Assembly: GCF_030731045.1 (NCBI RefSeq)
Contig: NZ_JAVALS010000008.1
Location: 1 to 64,000 of the forward strand
Direction: 5' to 3'
DNA: 64,000 nt
DNA from: Arthrobacter horti
GTDB taxonomy: Bacteria > Actinomycetota > Actinomycetes > Actinomycetales > Micrococcaceae
Shown here: positions 17,619-27,445 of the stretch, piece after piece
Numbering within the stretch: the stretch's first letter is position 1
How the letters are laid out: each line of letters begins with the position of its first letter
Notes under the pieces: generated by a model
Database searches by the model: none
Seen by the model: the letters and a program-made list of their open reading frames with translations, nothing else
Told to the model about the DNA's origin: nothing
Position numbers and translations under genes: made by a program

Positions 17619-18370
17619 TTGGTCCGCCTCCGCAGCGTGGCGGAGGCCAGCACGAGCAGGCCGACCGCGATGATGCCCAGGGCGATGAGGTCCTGCCACA
17701 TGGTCTGGGACGGGTCCGTGTTCCGCCCGATCTCCTGGAGCGCCTCCACGGAGTAACTGAGCGGAAGCACATTGGAGATGGCACCGAGCACGTCGTTCAT
17801 GGCGCTGCGGGCCACGAAGAGCCCGCAGAGCAGAATCTGGGGGACCACCACCACGGGCATGAACTGCACGGCCTGGAACTCGGTGCGGGCGAACGCCGAG
17901 CACAGCAACCCCAGCGCGACGCCGAGGATCGAGTTCAGGACGCAGATCAGGGCCACGAGCAGGGGGCTTCCCTTCACGTCCAGGTTGAACACCCAGTACG
18001 CCACGGCGAGTGTCACAAGGGCCTGCACGGCGGCCAGGAGAGAGAACGCGAAGGCGTAGCCGAACAGCAGATCCGCCTTGTTCAGAGGCGTGGTCAGGAG
18101 CCGCTCCAGGGTTCCCGAGGTGCGTTCCCGGAGCATGGTCACCGAGGTGATGAGGAACATGATGAGGAACGGGAAGATCGCCAGCATCACCAGGCCCACC
18201 CGGTCGAAGGTCCGGGGGAATCCGGGTGGCAGCGTCTCATTCTCGAACAGGAAGTAGACGGCGGCGAGCAGGAAGGACGGGACCACCAGGATCATGGCGA
18301 CACTGCGGTGGTCGTGCCGGATCTGGTTGAGCACACGGGCCGTGGTGGCGAACAGCAGGCGCGGATTCAC
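17615..18370 (-). CDS. ABC-2 type transporter permease
   Basis: 251 aa with about six membrane segments, including ILVVPSFLLAAVYFLF, LAIFPFLIMFLITSV and ALGIIAVGLLVLAS. The central RERTSGTLERLLTTPL is the signature coupling region of ABC-2 export permeases. Start GTG 18370 has GGGAGGAG just upstream and overlaps the ATPase stop. It works with the ATPase encoded upstream to export an unknown compound, such as a drug or lipid. Confidence 0.92.
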   Translation of the reverse strand: MNPRLLFATTARVLNQIRHDHRSVAMILVVPSFLLAAVYFLFENETLPPGFPRTFDRVGLVMLAIFPFLIMFLITSVTMLRERTSGTLERLLTTPLNKADLLFGYAFAFSLLAAVQALVTLAVAYWVFNLDVKGSPLLVALICVLNSILGVALGLLCSAFARTEFQAVQFMPVVVVPQILLCGLFVARSAMNDVLGAISNVLPLSYSVEALQEIGRNTDPSQTMWQDLIALGIIAVGLLVLASATLRRRTK

Positions 18371-19149
18371 GACTCCTCCCTTCCGTCCACGCCCTCGTCG
18401 GGCGCGGACTCCTGGATCATGGCCAGGAACGCCTGTTCCAGGTCCTGATTGTGCCCGCGCTCGGCGAGCTCGGCCGGCGAGAGCTGGGCGAGCAGGCGGC
18501 CCTCGCGGAGCAGGAGGAGTTCGTCGCAGTGCCGGGCCTCCTCCATGACGTGGCTGGAGACCAGGAGTGTGGTCCCGCCCTGGGCGAGTCTCCGGAAGTG
18601 GTCCCACAGCTCGGCGCGCAGGACGGGGTCCAGCCCCACCGTGGGCTCATCCATCACCAGCAGCTGCGGGTCGCCCACCAGGGCGCAGGCCAGGGACACG
18701 CGGTTGAACTGGCCGCCGGACAGGCTGGCAGTCAGCCGGGCTGCCTCCGGGACCAGTCCGACCGCCTCCACGGCTGCGTCGGCCTGGGCCCGTGACCGGC
18801 CGTGGAGGGTGGCGAAGTAGCGGACGTTGTCCCGGACGGTGAGATCGCGGTACACGCTGGGGGACTGAGTCATATAGCCCAGCTGGGCGCGCAGAACCCG
18901 GGCTCCCGGGCTTGCGCCGAGCACCGTCACGTCACCGCTCCGGAACACCTGGAGGCCCATGAGGACCCGCATGAGAGTGGTCTTCCCGCTTCCGGACGGG
19001 CCCAGCAGGCCGGTGATGCTCCCGGAGGGGATGGAGAACGTCAGATTGCGCAGGACGTGGGCGCGGCCCCGCCGGACATGGAGATTCCGGGCCAGGACGG
19101 CGGCTTCCGTGGGACGGGCGACCGGCCCGTCGGCGGTGGCAGGGAGCAT
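18367..19149 (-). CDS. ABC transporter ATP-binding protein
   Basis: 260 aa. Walker A GPSGSGKTTLMR (about residue 54), Q-loop in YMTQSPSVYRDLT, signature LSGGQFNRVSLA, Walker B LLVMDEPTVGLDP and the switch His in LLVSSHVMEEA are all present, so it is a working ATPase of the multidrug/ABC-2 class. First gene of the exporter operon, 40 nt downstream of the palindromic operator. The permease and TetR regulator follow with overlapping stops and starts. Confidence 0.94.
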   Translation of the reverse strand: MLPATADGPVARPTEAAVLARNLHVRRGRAHVLRNLTFSIPSGSITGLLGPSGSGKTTLMRVLMGLQVFRSGDVTVLGASPGARVLRAQLGYMTQSPSVYRDLTVRDNVRYFATLHGRSRAQADAAVEAVGLVPEAARLTASLSGGQFNRVSLACALVGDPQLLVMDEPTVGLDPVLRAELWDHFRRLAQGGTTLLVSSHVMEEARHCDELLLLREGRLLAQLSPAELAERGHNQDLEQAFLAMIQESAPDEGVDGREES

Positions 19150-19188
19150 TTGTCCACCCCTTCGTGACGGCCCCTCGCGGGGTGGGGA

Positions 19189-19212
19189 TTAATTCATCAC
19201 GTGATGAATTAA
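19189..19212. promoter_or_regulatory. Perfect 24-bp palindrome, TetR operator
   Basis: Arms TTAATTCATCAC and GTGATGAATTAA form an uninterrupted 24-bp palindrome just upstream of the exporter operon. It touches the proposed -10 hexamer and covers the likely transcription start, so a bound repressor would block initiation. Size and symmetry are typical of TetR sites. The operon's own TetR protein is the obvious ligand. Confidence 0.85.
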
Positions 19213-19240
19213 CGGTACGTTCAGGGACGGACGTGGTCAA
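19212..19240 (-). promoter_or_regulatory. Promoter of the ABC exporter operon
   Basis: On the minus strand, -35 TTGACC (19240-19235) and -10 TACCGT (19217-19212) are separated by 17 bp. The start of transcription would fall within the adjacent palindrome. Confidence 0.55.
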
Positions 19241-19435
19241 GGGTCTTGCCGGATCACACGGTCCCGGGCAGGCGCGACCGAGGCCTGGTGCCACCCGGCC
19301 CACGGTCCCGCCCCATCCACCGCCGGAACCCGATAAACTCAAGGGTGCACCGCGCCGGATGGCTCCGGCCGGCCTCACTTGTGCCGGGTACACCCGCGCA
19401 GCCTCAGCCCTGAATCGCCCAGAAACGGATAATCA

Positions 19436-21235
19436 GTGATCACACGCCTTTCCTCGCTCTTCCTGCGGACCCTGCGTGAAGACCCGGTGGACGCCGAAGT
19501 CGCCAGCCACAAGCTCCTGGTGCGGGCCGGCTACATCCGGCGTGCCGCCCCGGGCATCTACACCTGGCTCCCGCTGGGCCTGAGCGTGCTGCGCAAGGTG
19601 GAGCGGATCATCCGTGAGGAGATGAGTTCGTTCGGTGCCCAGGAGGTGCACTTCCCGGCCCTCCTGCCCAAGGAGCCCTACGAAATCACCAACCGCTGGA
19701 CCGAGTATGGCGAAGGCATCTTCCGCCTGAAGGACCGCAAGGACGCGGACTACCTGCTGGCACCCACCCACGAGGAGGTCTTCACCCTCCTGGTCAAGGA
19801 CCTCTACTCGTCCTACAAGGACCTGCCGCTGTCGATCTACCAGATCCAGAACAAGTACCGCGACGAGGCGCGGCCGCGCGCCGGCCTGCTGCGCGGCCGC
19901 GAGTTCATCATGAAGGACTCGTACTCCTTCGACGTCGACGACGCCGGCCTGGACGCCAGCTATGCGGCTCACCGCGCGGCCTACATCCGGATCTTCGAGC
20001 GGCTCGGCCTCGAGGTGGTGCCGGTCAAGGCCACCGCGGGCGCGATGGGCGGCTCCAAGAGCGAGGAGTTCCTGCACCCCACCGAGATCGGTGAGGACAC
20101 GTTCGTGCGCTCGGCCGGCGGCTATGCTGCCAACGTCGAGGCCGTGACCACCGTGGCACCCGAGGCGATCGACTTCGCCGGGCTGCCCGCCGCCGTCGTG
20201 CTCGACACCCCGGACACCCCCACGATCGAAACCCTCGTGGTGGCCGCCAATCAGATCTCCCCGCGCGGGAGCGGCGCGTGGACCGCCGCGGACACGCTGA
20301 AGAACGTGGTCCTGGCCGTCACGCTGCCCACCGGCGAGCGCCAGCTCGTGGCGATCGGCGTCCCCGGCGACCGCTCCGTGGACCTCAAGCGTGTGGAAGC
20401 CAACATCGGCGCGTTCCTCTCCGTCCCTGGTGAAATCGGACTCGAGGCCGCCAATGAGGAGGACCTCAAGGCCAATCCGCAGCTGGTCAAGGGCTACATC
20501 GGCCCCGGCCTGTCCCTCGAGGAGCCGCTGCTCGGCGCCGAAGCGGCGTCCAAGGTGCTATTCCTGGTGGATCCCCGTGTGGTGCCCGGCTCCAGCTGGA
20601 TCACCGGCGCCAATGAGCCTGGCAAGCACGTGTTCGGTCTGGTGGCCGGCCGGGACTTCGGCTGGGACGGCGTCATCGAGGCCACCGAGGTGCGCGCCGG
20701 CGACCTGGCACCGGACGGGAGCGGACCGCTGGAGCTCGCCCGCGGCATCGAGATGGGCCACATCTTCCAGCTCGGCCGCAAGTACGCCGAGGCCCTGGAG
20801 CTGAAGGTCCTGGACCAGAACGGCAAGCAGGTCACGGTGACCATGGGCTCCTACGGCATCGGCGTGACCCGGGCGGTGGCTGCTCTGGCCGAGTCCAACC
20901 ACGATGACCGCGGCCTCATCTGGCCCCGCAACGTGGCCCCGGCCGATGTGCACGTGGTGGCCGTCGGCCGTGGTGAGGAGATCTTCGCCACCGCAGAGAA
21001 GCTCTCCGCCGAGCTCTCCGCCGCAGGCCTTGACGTCATCTACGACGACCGCCCCAAGGTCTCCCCGGGGGTGAAGTTCGGCGACGCCGAACTCCTGGGC
21101 GTGCCCACCATCCTCGCCGTCGGCAAGGGCTTGGCGGACGGAGTGGTGGAGCTCAAGGACCGCCGCAGCGGCGAAGCGGTGAACGTCCCCGTCGCAGAGG
21201 CCGTCGAGGCGGTCCGCGCCGCCGTCGCGCACTGA
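19436..21235 (+). CDS. proS: Prolyl-tRNA synthetase
   Basis: 599 aa, bacterial-type class II enzyme. The N-terminus [13 protein letters not shown] is family-typical. Motif 2 lies at [21 protein letters not shown] split around the conserved Arg, and the editing (INS) domain spans about 220-400. The C-terminal anticodon-binding domain includes VGRGEEIF. Start is the GTG at 19436, giving the standard N-terminus; no strong ribosome site precedes it. In this lineage proS sits upstream of the rimP-nusA-infB operon; here four unrelated genes lie between. Confidence 0.96.
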   Translation: MITRLSSLFLRTLREDPVDAEVASHKLLVRAGYIRRAAPGIYTWLPLGLSVLRKVERIIREEMSSFGAQEVHFPALLPKEPYEITNRWTEYGEGIFRLKDRKDADYLLAPTHEEVFTLLVKDLYSSYKDLPLSIYQIQNKYRDEARPRAGLLRGREFIMKDSYSFDVDDAGLDASYAAHRAAYIRIFERLGLEVVPVKATAGAMGGSKSEEFLHPTEIGEDTFVRSAGGYAANVEAVTTVAPEAIDFAGLPAAVVLDTPDTPTIETLVVAANQISPRGSGAWTAADTLKNVVLAVTLPTGERQLVAIGVPGDRSVDLKRVEANIGAFLSVPGEIGLEAANEEDLKANPQLVKGYIGPGLSLEEPLLGAEAASKVLFLVDPRVVPGSSWITGANEPGKHVFGLVAGRDFGWDGVIEATEVRAGDLAPDGSGPLELARGIEMGHIFQLGRKYAEALELKVLDQNGKQVTVTMGSYGIGVTRAVAALAESNHDDRGLIWPRNVAPADVHVVAVGRGEEIFATAEKLSAELSAAGLDVIYDDRPKVSPGVKFGDAELLGVPTILAVGKGLADGVVELKDRRSGEAVNVPVAEAVEAVRAAVAH

Positions 21236-21272
21236 GCACTGAACGCATGAGACGGTCACCGCTGGGCGTGCC

Positions 21273-22085
21273 ATGCTGAGCGGCCTGGAACTGCAGAGCG
21301 GTTTCGGGCTCCTCGGCGGCGGCACGCTCGCGGTGATCCTCGTGGCCGGTTTCTGCGCCGGCTGGGTGGACGCCGTGGTCGGCGGTGGCGGGCTGATCCA
21401 GCTGCCGGCTCTGCTTCTGGTGCCCGGCATCAGCCCGGTGCAGGCGCTGGCCACCAACAAACTCGGCTCCATCTTCGGCACCACCACCAGCTCGGTCACG
21501 TACTACCGACGGGTGCACCCGGACCTGAAGACCGCGCTGCCCATGGCGTTCATCGCCCTGGCGGGCAGCTTCGGCGGGGCGGTGATCGCCACGCAGCTGC
21601 CGGGCAAGGCCTTCAAGCCCATCATCGTGGCCGCCCTTCTGGCGGTCCTGATCTTCACCTCCCTCCGGCCGAAGGTGGGCGAGCACACCGCCCTGCGGCA
21701 TGAGGGGCGGACCCACTATGTTGTGGCCTGCGTGATCGGCGCCCTGATCGGGTGTTACGACGGGCTCATCGGCCCGGGCACCGGCTCCTTCCTGGTCATC
21801 GCCCTGGTCTCGCTCATGGGTTATGCCTTCACGGAGGCCAGCGCCAAGGCCAAGATCGTGAACATGGCCACCAACGCCGGGGCCCTCCTGTTCTTCCTCC
21901 CGCACGGATCGCTTCTGTGGGGTGTGGGGCTCGCCCTGGGCGCCGCGAACATGGCCGGCGGCTACCTGGGCGCGCGCATGGCCGTCGCCCGCGGGAACTC
22001 CTTCATCCGCTGGGTGTTCCTGGGCGTGGTGGCGGTCCTGATCGTCAAGCTCGGCTTCGACGTCTGGCAGGAGAACTTCGCGTAG
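21273..22085 (+). CDS. TauE/SafE-family (TSUP) membrane permease
   Basis: 270 aa with about eight hydrophobic segments. The hallmark GWVDAVVGGGGLIQLPALL (about residue 30) and the later internal repeat GLIGPGTGSFLVI (about 165) are the two conserved TSUP half-signatures. These permeases move sulfite, sulfonates or other small organic anions. The specific substrate cannot be read from sequence. It begins 37 nt after proS and may be read through from it; it is convergent with the kinase gene. Confidence 0.9.
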   Translation: MLSGLELQSGFGLLGGGTLAVILVAGFCAGWVDAVVGGGGLIQLPALLLVPGISPVQALATNKLGSIFGTTTSSVTYYRRVHPDLKTALPMAFIALAGSFGGAVIATQLPGKAFKPIIVAALLAVLIFTSLRPKVGEHTALRHEGRTHYVVACVIGALIGCYDGLIGPGTGSFLVIALVSLMGYAFTEASAKAKIVNMATNAGALLFFLPHGSLLWGVGLALGAANMAGGYLGARMAVARGNSFIRWVFLGVVAVLIVKLGFDVWQENFA

Positions 22086-22095
22086 GACGTCCGGG

Positions 22096-23118
22096 CTAGT
22101 CGTCCAGGCCAGGGTCGTGCAGCCTGGTGGGGTCCACCGAGTCGTCCAGGACCCGACCTGAGAGTGCCGAGGCCAGCCACAGCGACCGCTGGGTCTCGCC
22201 TTCGTGTCCCGGCCGTGCGGCGAACCACAGGGCGTCTTCGACGAAACTCACCACGGACCACTGCCGTGCCAGCTCGGTGTCGAGGCCGGCCTCCGCGCAG
22301 AAGTCCTTCAGCCTGCCGTTCACCGCGGCCACCGGATCCGCCGCCCCATACTCGGCGATCCTGTTCCGCAGCACCGGCGGCAGGGAGAACTCCGCGGGAC
22401 CGAGCACGGCCTGAGGATCGATGGCCACCCAATCGGCGCCGCCGTCCGGGCCGGGCCGGGCGAGGATGTTCCGGAAGTGCAGATCCTGATGGACCAGGAC
22501 GTCCGAGTCGTCACGGCGGGCCACGGCGCCGTGGGTCTGGCAGACCTCCAGGGCCTCATGGAGGAGCCAGGCCGGGAACGGCCGGCCGAGGTCCATCCAG
22601 TCCTGGGGAAGTTCATCACACCACCGTTCGGCCAGATCGGACAGCCGGGGAATGCGATAGCTGTGATCCGTGGAGACCGGGCTGCCGGCGACGGGCACCT
22701 CGCTCAACTGCCGGACGATGCCGCCCCAGATCCAGGCCGCCTCGTTCAGCGGCACATCCCAGAGAGTCCGGACCGGGCTGAGCCGCTCCAGCAGCAGTGC
22801 GCAGTGCGCGGGGTCGTCATCCAGGAGCCGGACCGCGCCATGGCCCTGCCAGTGCCTCAGCGCGGGGCCTTCAGACAGGGTCTCCTCCACCGGAAGGGAC
22901 ACCTTGAGGACGGCTTCCCGCCCCTGGGCCAGCACCGGCAGGACGATGCCGCTGTACCCGTGCAGCACGGGGAAGCCGGGGGAGACGTCAAGCACCAGCC
23001 CCCATCGGCGGAAACACTCCTCCACCAGGGCGGGGAGGGAACGCACCCAGGCCTTCCCCTCCGCCGTGCGGTTCATCCGACGCTCCAGGGCAAGAGGAAT
23101 CGGCAGAGGCTGGCTCAC
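22096..23118 (-). CDS. Aminoglycoside phosphotransferase-like (streptomycin 6-kinase type) protein
   Basis: 340 aa, protein-kinase-like fold. The phosphate-binding lysine lies in EAVLKVSLPVEE (about 90). The catalytic Brenner motif is VHQDLHFRNILARP (Asp about 211, Asn about 216), and the metal-binding Asp is in AIDPQAVLGPAEF. These features match the APH(6)/hydroxyurea-phosphotransferase group. Chromosomal members often act on unknown small molecules, so antibiotic resistance should not be assumed. Convergent with the TSUP gene, 10 nt apart. Confidence 0.85.
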   Translation of the reverse strand: MSQPLPIPLALERRMNRTAEGKAWVRSLPALVEECFRRWGLVLDVSPGFPVLHGYSGIVLPVLAQGREAVLKVSLPVEETLSEGPALRHWQGHGAVRLLDDDPAHCALLLERLSPVRTLWDVPLNEAAWIWGGIVRQLSEVPVAGSPVSTDHSYRIPRLSDLAERWCDELPQDWMDLGRPFPAWLLHEALEVCQTHGAVARRDDSDVLVHQDLHFRNILARPGPDGGADWVAIDPQAVLGPAEFSLPPVLRNRIAEYGAADPVAAVNGRLKDFCAEAGLDTELARQWSVVSFVEDALWFAARPGHEGETQRSLWLASALSGRVLDDSVDPTRLHDPGLDD

Positions 23119-23145
23119 ACCTTCAGCGTAGACCCGAAAGGATGA

Positions 23146-23901
23146 TCAGACCACGCCGCTCTGCCCGAGCAGGCTGCCGATGAGAAAGGTCGCCCCCAGC
23201 GCCACAGCCCCACCGATCACCACGCGCACGGCCGCGCGGGGAGCCTTGGCCCCGCCGATCCAAGCGCCCAGGGCACCAGTCGCGGCCAGGGCCGTCAGGA
23301 CCACGGCGAAGGTCACGGGGATCCGGAGGCCGGCGGGCAGGAGGAGAATCGACAGAAGGGGGAGAAGTGCACCCAGGGTGAAGGCGAGAGCGGAGGCGAG
23401 CGCCGCATGCCACGGGCTGGCGATCTCCTCCTCATCGATGTTGTACCGGGCACTCAGCTGCGCGGCCAGGGCGTCCTTCGCGGACAGCTCCTCGGCCACG
23501 GCGCGGGCGGTCTCCGGCGACAAGCCGCGTGCTTCATACGCCGTCCTGAGACTTTCCAACCGCCCCTGGGGATCGGTGCGGAGCGCCTCCTCCTCGCGCC
23601 GGATGAGGGCGCGCTGGCTGTCGCTCTGACTGCTGACCGAGACGTACTCGCCCAGCGCCATCGAGATCGCGCCACCGATCAGGCCGGCCGCACCCGCGGC
23701 CAGAATCGGGCCTTGCTGGGAGGTGGCGCCGGCGACGCCCACGACGATGGCGGCCACGGAGACGATGCCGTCGTTCGCCCCGAGGACTCCTGCCCTCAGC
23801 CAGTTGAGACGCTGAGCCAGTCCGCCCCGGGAGACCTGGCCGGCCGGAGCCTGCGCCGTGGGTTCGCTCTGTGCCTGTCCGCTCATGTCCGTCGTCGTCA
23901 T
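23146..23901 (-). CDS. VIT1/CCC1-family transporter
   Basis: About 251 aa. The first membrane helix region LRAGVLGANDGIVSVAAIV is the VIT1/CCC1 hallmark, followed by GAISMALGEYVSVSSQSD with conserved Met and Glu residues. A cytosolic helical domain with acidic and His residues (about 80-160) precedes three C-terminal membrane helices. Homologues export Fe2+ or Mn2+. ATG 23901 is chosen over an upstream in-frame start that adds an atypical Cys-rich leader. It is 27 nt upstream of the kinase gene and may be co-transcribed with it. Confidence 0.9.
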   Translation of the reverse strand: MTTTDMSGQAQSEPTAQAPAGQVSRGGLAQRLNWLRAGVLGANDGIVSVAAIVVGVAGATSQQGPILAAGAAGLIGGAISMALGEYVSVSSQSDSQRALIRREEEALRTDPQGRLESLRTAYEARGLSPETARAVAEELSAKDALAAQLSARYNIDEEEIASPWHAALASALAFTLGALLPLLSILLLPAGLRIPVTFAVVLTALAATGALGAWIGGAKAPRAAVRVVIGGAVALGATFLIGSLLGQSGVV

Positions 23902-24021
23902 GACCTCAGCAAACCACCGTGGCGGGCAGGCTTCCAGCAATGTTTGCCTAGGCTGACAAGACTGAGGCACGCCTCAGGAAGGCGAGGCTCAGCTTGGCTG
24001 AGGCGCTCGCCCGCGCGGGTG

Positions 24022-25110
24022 TCAGCGGGACGACGACGGCGTGGGCACCGGTGCCGTGGCCGGCGGAACCGGAAGGCCCGGCAGTGCATCGGAGCCACTC
24101 AGCCCGGCGCCCCACTCCTTCGCCCGGACCGCGGAGCCGAGGACCACCCGCAGGGCCCACACACGTTCGCCCGGCCCGGCCGACGCCACGAGGTCCAGGC
24201 CCGCGCCGGTCAGCTCGGCCTCCGCGGCACCCAGCGCGGGTCCGGGGGAGGAGAGGAACGACGGCGGCAGAGAGTAGCCGGGCGCGGCGAGCCCATCCGG
24301 CCGGCAGGCGGAGGCCAGCCACGCGAGCCCGTCCCGCGTGATGTTCCCCACGGCGCCCAGGGAGGTCGCGCTGCGTCTCTGACCCGCGGTGTCCTGCCGG
24401 GGGAGTGCCACCTGGTAGAGGTACTCCGCCCGTCCCGCGGTCCGCAGCAGAGCCCGCGTCGCGTCCGCGGCGGCGTCACTCATGGGCTGCCCGGCCGCCG
24501 TCGTGCCGGGGGTTCCGGCGCCCGGCGTGGGACTGCCGCTCGGTGCGGAGGCTGCGACTCCGGTGACGCACCCTGACTGGGGGACCGATGGCGCAGGCGT
24601 CAGAGACTGCGCCGTCAGCGCGGCGGTGGGCCGGCCGGCCGACACCGGAGTGAGTGCGTTCAGGCGCCCCAGTGCCGCTGAGGCATAGAGGCGCGCCAGC
24701 CCTGGGTCGGGTTCGACGGCGGCGCGGTCCAGGAGGTCGTGCACGCTTCGGACGGCGTCATCCAGGAAGGGCCCGGCCGACGGCGTGGGCGCGGAGGATG
24801 CGGTGCCGGAGGGCGTGGCTGTGGCGGGAGCCGTGCCCGGGATGGCCAGGGCGGCGGCCTGAGTTCCGAGAATTTCCGCCAGCCCGGAGAAGGTGCCGGA
24901 AGCGGTGCGGTCCAGGATCCGGGCCTGTTCCGCAAGCTCCTGGGACCGGGCGGACAATCGTGCCTGCGCTGTCTCCGACTCGGTGGGATCCGCCGGGGCC
25001 GGGCGGAGAAAGTCCTCCCCGGCGCTGAGCCCCACCACGAGGAGCGTGATCACGGTGAGCGGAATCAGCCGGCCGACGGCCACGAGCCGTCTCTTCCCCA
25101 GGTTTTTCAT
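24022..25110 (-). CDS. Membrane-anchored protein with DUF4439 (ferritin-like) domain
   Basis: About 362 aa. A single N-terminal membrane helix (LIPLTVITLLVVGLSAG) is followed by an extracytoplasmic Ala/Pro/Thr-rich region. The C-terminal helical bundle about 225-350 (RAEYLYQVALPRQ...AVRAKEWGAGL) resembles DUF4439, a ferritin-like fold of unknown role. The start may be ATG 25110 or GTG 25128. Divergent from rimP, a position held by DUF4439-like genes in other actinobacteria. Rich in Pro and Thr, as expected of a wall-spanning region. Confidence 0.75.
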   Translation of the reverse strand: MKNLGKRRLVAVGRLIPLTVITLLVVGLSAGEDFLRPAPADPTESETAQARLSARSQELAEQARILDRTASGTFSGLAEILGTQAAALAIPGTAPATATPSGTASSAPTPSAGPFLDDAVRSVHDLLDRAAVEPDPGLARLYASAALGRLNALTPVSAGRPTAALTAQSLTPAPSVPQSGCVTGVAASAPSGSPTPGAGTPGTTAAGQPMSDAAADATRALLRTAGRAEYLYQVALPRQDTAGQRRSATSLGAVGNITRDGLAWLASACRPDGLAAPGYSLPPSFLSSPGPALGAAEAELTGAGLDLVASAGPGERVWALRVVLGSAVRAKEWGAGLSGSDALPGLPVPPATAPVPTPSSSR

Positions 25111-25210
25111 CACCAGCGATTTTCCCACGCTTTGATGGACTCCCGGCTCCGGCCGGGATGCCCGTCCGGAGGGCCCGGGAGCCGCGGAGGGGAAAAGTCG
25201 ATACTCTATA

Positions 25211-25227
25211 GGTTGAAAACTTCAACC
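25211..25227. promoter_or_regulatory. Small inverted repeat in the rimP leader
   Basis: GGTTGAA / TTCAACC with a 3-nt centre, 18 bp before the rimP ATG and just after TACTCTATA. It overlaps the likely promoter start region. It could be a MarR-type operator (TTGAA...TTCAA) or a short RNA hairpin. Confidence 0.45.
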
Positions 25228-25245
25228 AGGGAGGCTTTGCGGACC

Positions 25246-25836
25246 ATGAGCGCTGCCGGACATTCGACGACCCCACACTCTGGGGAACAGGACCCGGAGG
25301 CGGCCCGGCTCCACGGACTCCTGGAACCCGTGGTCACCGCCCGAGGGCTCTTCCTGGAAGAGGTGAGCATCCACCGCGCCGGACACCGGCGCACCGTGCA
25401 GATCTTGGTGGACCTGCCCGAGGACCAGCAGGGCGGCGTCAGCCTGGACTTGATCGCGGAGGTCTCCACGGACATCTCCGCCGCATTGGACGGCGACCCG
25501 CAGGACGGCACCGACGCCTATGAGCTGGAGGTCTCCTCCCCGGGCCTGTCCCGTCCGCTCACGCAGCCCCGCCACTGGCGCCGGAACCTCGGCCGTCTGG
25601 TCAAGGCCCGCCTGGTGGAAGGCGAACCGGTCACCGGCCGGGTCCAGGACGTCCAGGAGGACTCCGTGACCCTGGTGCCCCGCCTCGAGGCCCGCAAGGG
25701 CGTCAAGGTCAAGGACGGCGAGCCCGTCACCCTGCTTTTCACCGCGATCCGCCAGGCCAAGGTGGAGATCGAATTCAATCATCTGGACCAAGTGCCGCTG
25801 GACGACGTACTGGATCCCGAAGCCGAGGAGGCCTGA
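25246..25836 (+). CDS. rimP: Ribosome maturation factor RimP
   Basis: 196 aa, needed for 30S subunit maturation. [12 protein letters not shown], then VDLPEDQ and [17 protein letters not shown] lead to the family core [14 protein letters not shown] (about 92-105), followed by the SH3-like C-terminal domain. An AGGGAGG lies upstream of ATG 25246. The longer reading frame upstream is discarded because it runs antisense through the DUF4439 gene. It starts the rimP-nusA transcription unit, with nusA 1 nt after the stop. Confidence 0.93.
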   Translation: MSAAGHSTTPHSGEQDPEAARLHGLLEPVVTARGLFLEEVSIHRAGHRRTVQILVDLPEDQQGGVSLDLIAEVSTDISAALDGDPQDGTDAYELEVSSPGLSRPLTQPRHWRRNLGRLVKARLVEGEPVTGRVQDVQEDSVTLVPRLEARKGVKVKDGEPVTLLFTAIRQAKVEIEFNHLDQVPLDDVLDPEAEEA

Positions 25837-25837
25837 T

Positions 25838-26809
<972 letters not shown>

Positions 26810-26823
26810 GCCCGACTCGCCGA

Positions 26824-26841
26824 GGCGGCCCCAAGGCCGCC
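26824..26841 (+). terminator. Hairpin after nusA
   Basis: GGCGGCC / GGCCGCC with loop CCAA, 14 nt after the nusA stop and 10 nt before a likely new promoter. There is no T-tract, so it is probably only a partial terminator. Confidence 0.5.
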
Positions 26842-26851
26842 GCGGAGGGCG

Positions 26852-26912
26852 TAGAATGGGAAGGCCGGGTTCCCGGCATGGCATCCGTATGTCCACCGGA
26901 GGGTGGCATACG
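26852..26912 (+). promoter_or_regulatory. Promoter and leader hairpin of ylxR-infB
   Basis: A -10 hexamer TAGAAT (26852-26857) would start transcription near 26864. The leader then forms CGTATGTCCACC (26886-26897) / GGTGGCATACG (26902-26912), an 11-bp stem with one bulged T, ending 22 nt before the ylxR GTG. A regulatory role in infB expression is possible but unproven. Confidence 0.5.
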
Positions 26913-26934
26913 TTCGTGATGGAGGCAGGCGCAG

Positions 26935-27291
26935 GTGGCAGCACAGAACAGTGTTCCCACGAAGCCCGATGCCCCCGAACGCACTTGCGTCGGATGCCGC
27001 CGTCGGGAACCTCAGGAACAGCTCATCCGGCTGACATGCACGACCTCTGACGCGGGCGAACGCCGCGTTGTGGTCGATGTGCGACGCCGGATGGGCGGCC
27101 GGGGTGCCTGGTTGCACCCCGGAACCGAGTGCCTGGCCCTGGCGCAGCGGAAACGTGCGTTCGCGCGTGCCTTCCGCTCGGCCGTCGTGAGCGACGGCCT
27201 GGACCAGGATCCGGCACTGCATAGTGTCCCCGCGACGGCCGAAGGGTCTGCGGGGGCGACCGTCCAAAGTGAAAGCGGGTCAGAAATCTGA
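26935..27291 (+). CDS. ylxR: YlxR-family RNA-binding protein
   Basis: 118 aa. The family signature [18 protein letters not shown] spans about residues 17-34, and GGRGAWLHP lies near 56. YlxR is a small basic nucleoid/RNA-associated protein encoded between nusA and infB in many Gram-positives. GTG start at 26935 with GGAGG about 14 nt upstream. The tail after residue 95 is low-complexity and unlike the compact core, common in actinobacteria. Confidence 0.9.
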   Translation: MAAQNSVPTKPDAPERTCVGCRRREPQEQLIRLTCTTSDAGERRVVVDVRRRMGGRGAWLHPGTECLALAQRKRAFARAFRSAVVSDGLDQDPALHSVPATAEGSAGATVQSESGSEI

Positions 27292-27329
27292 TGGAAACCC
27301 GATGAGTTCCCTGCGATGAGCGCGTAACC

Positions 27330-27401
27330 ATGAGCAATCTGTTGCGCGCCGCACAGTGCCCGGGGCTGCCGTCCGCAGCCAAGGGCCGGAAGAAGTACTA
27401 G
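27330..27401 (+). CDS. Possible 23-aa leader peptide before infB
   Basis: ATG 27330 to TAG 27399-27401 reads MSNLLRAAQ...KGRKKY, ending in a basic cluster. It lies in the 154-bp gap between ylxR and infB, in a stretch with three CC/CG-ATGAG repeats (27300, 27314, 27328). The ribosome site is weak. It may be a leader peptide, or merely an open frame inside a structured leader. Confidence 0.25.
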   Translation: MSNLLRAAQCPGLPSAAKGRKKY

Positions 27402-27445
27402 ACGGTTCGTGCCAAGGCTGATGCGCGGACCGAGACAGGAGAAAT

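Noticed and set aside
22096-23118. Antibiotic resistance gene call for the kinase-like protein
   Set aside because: It has the APH fold, but no mobile context, and the family includes many unrelated kinases. Resistance is not supported.
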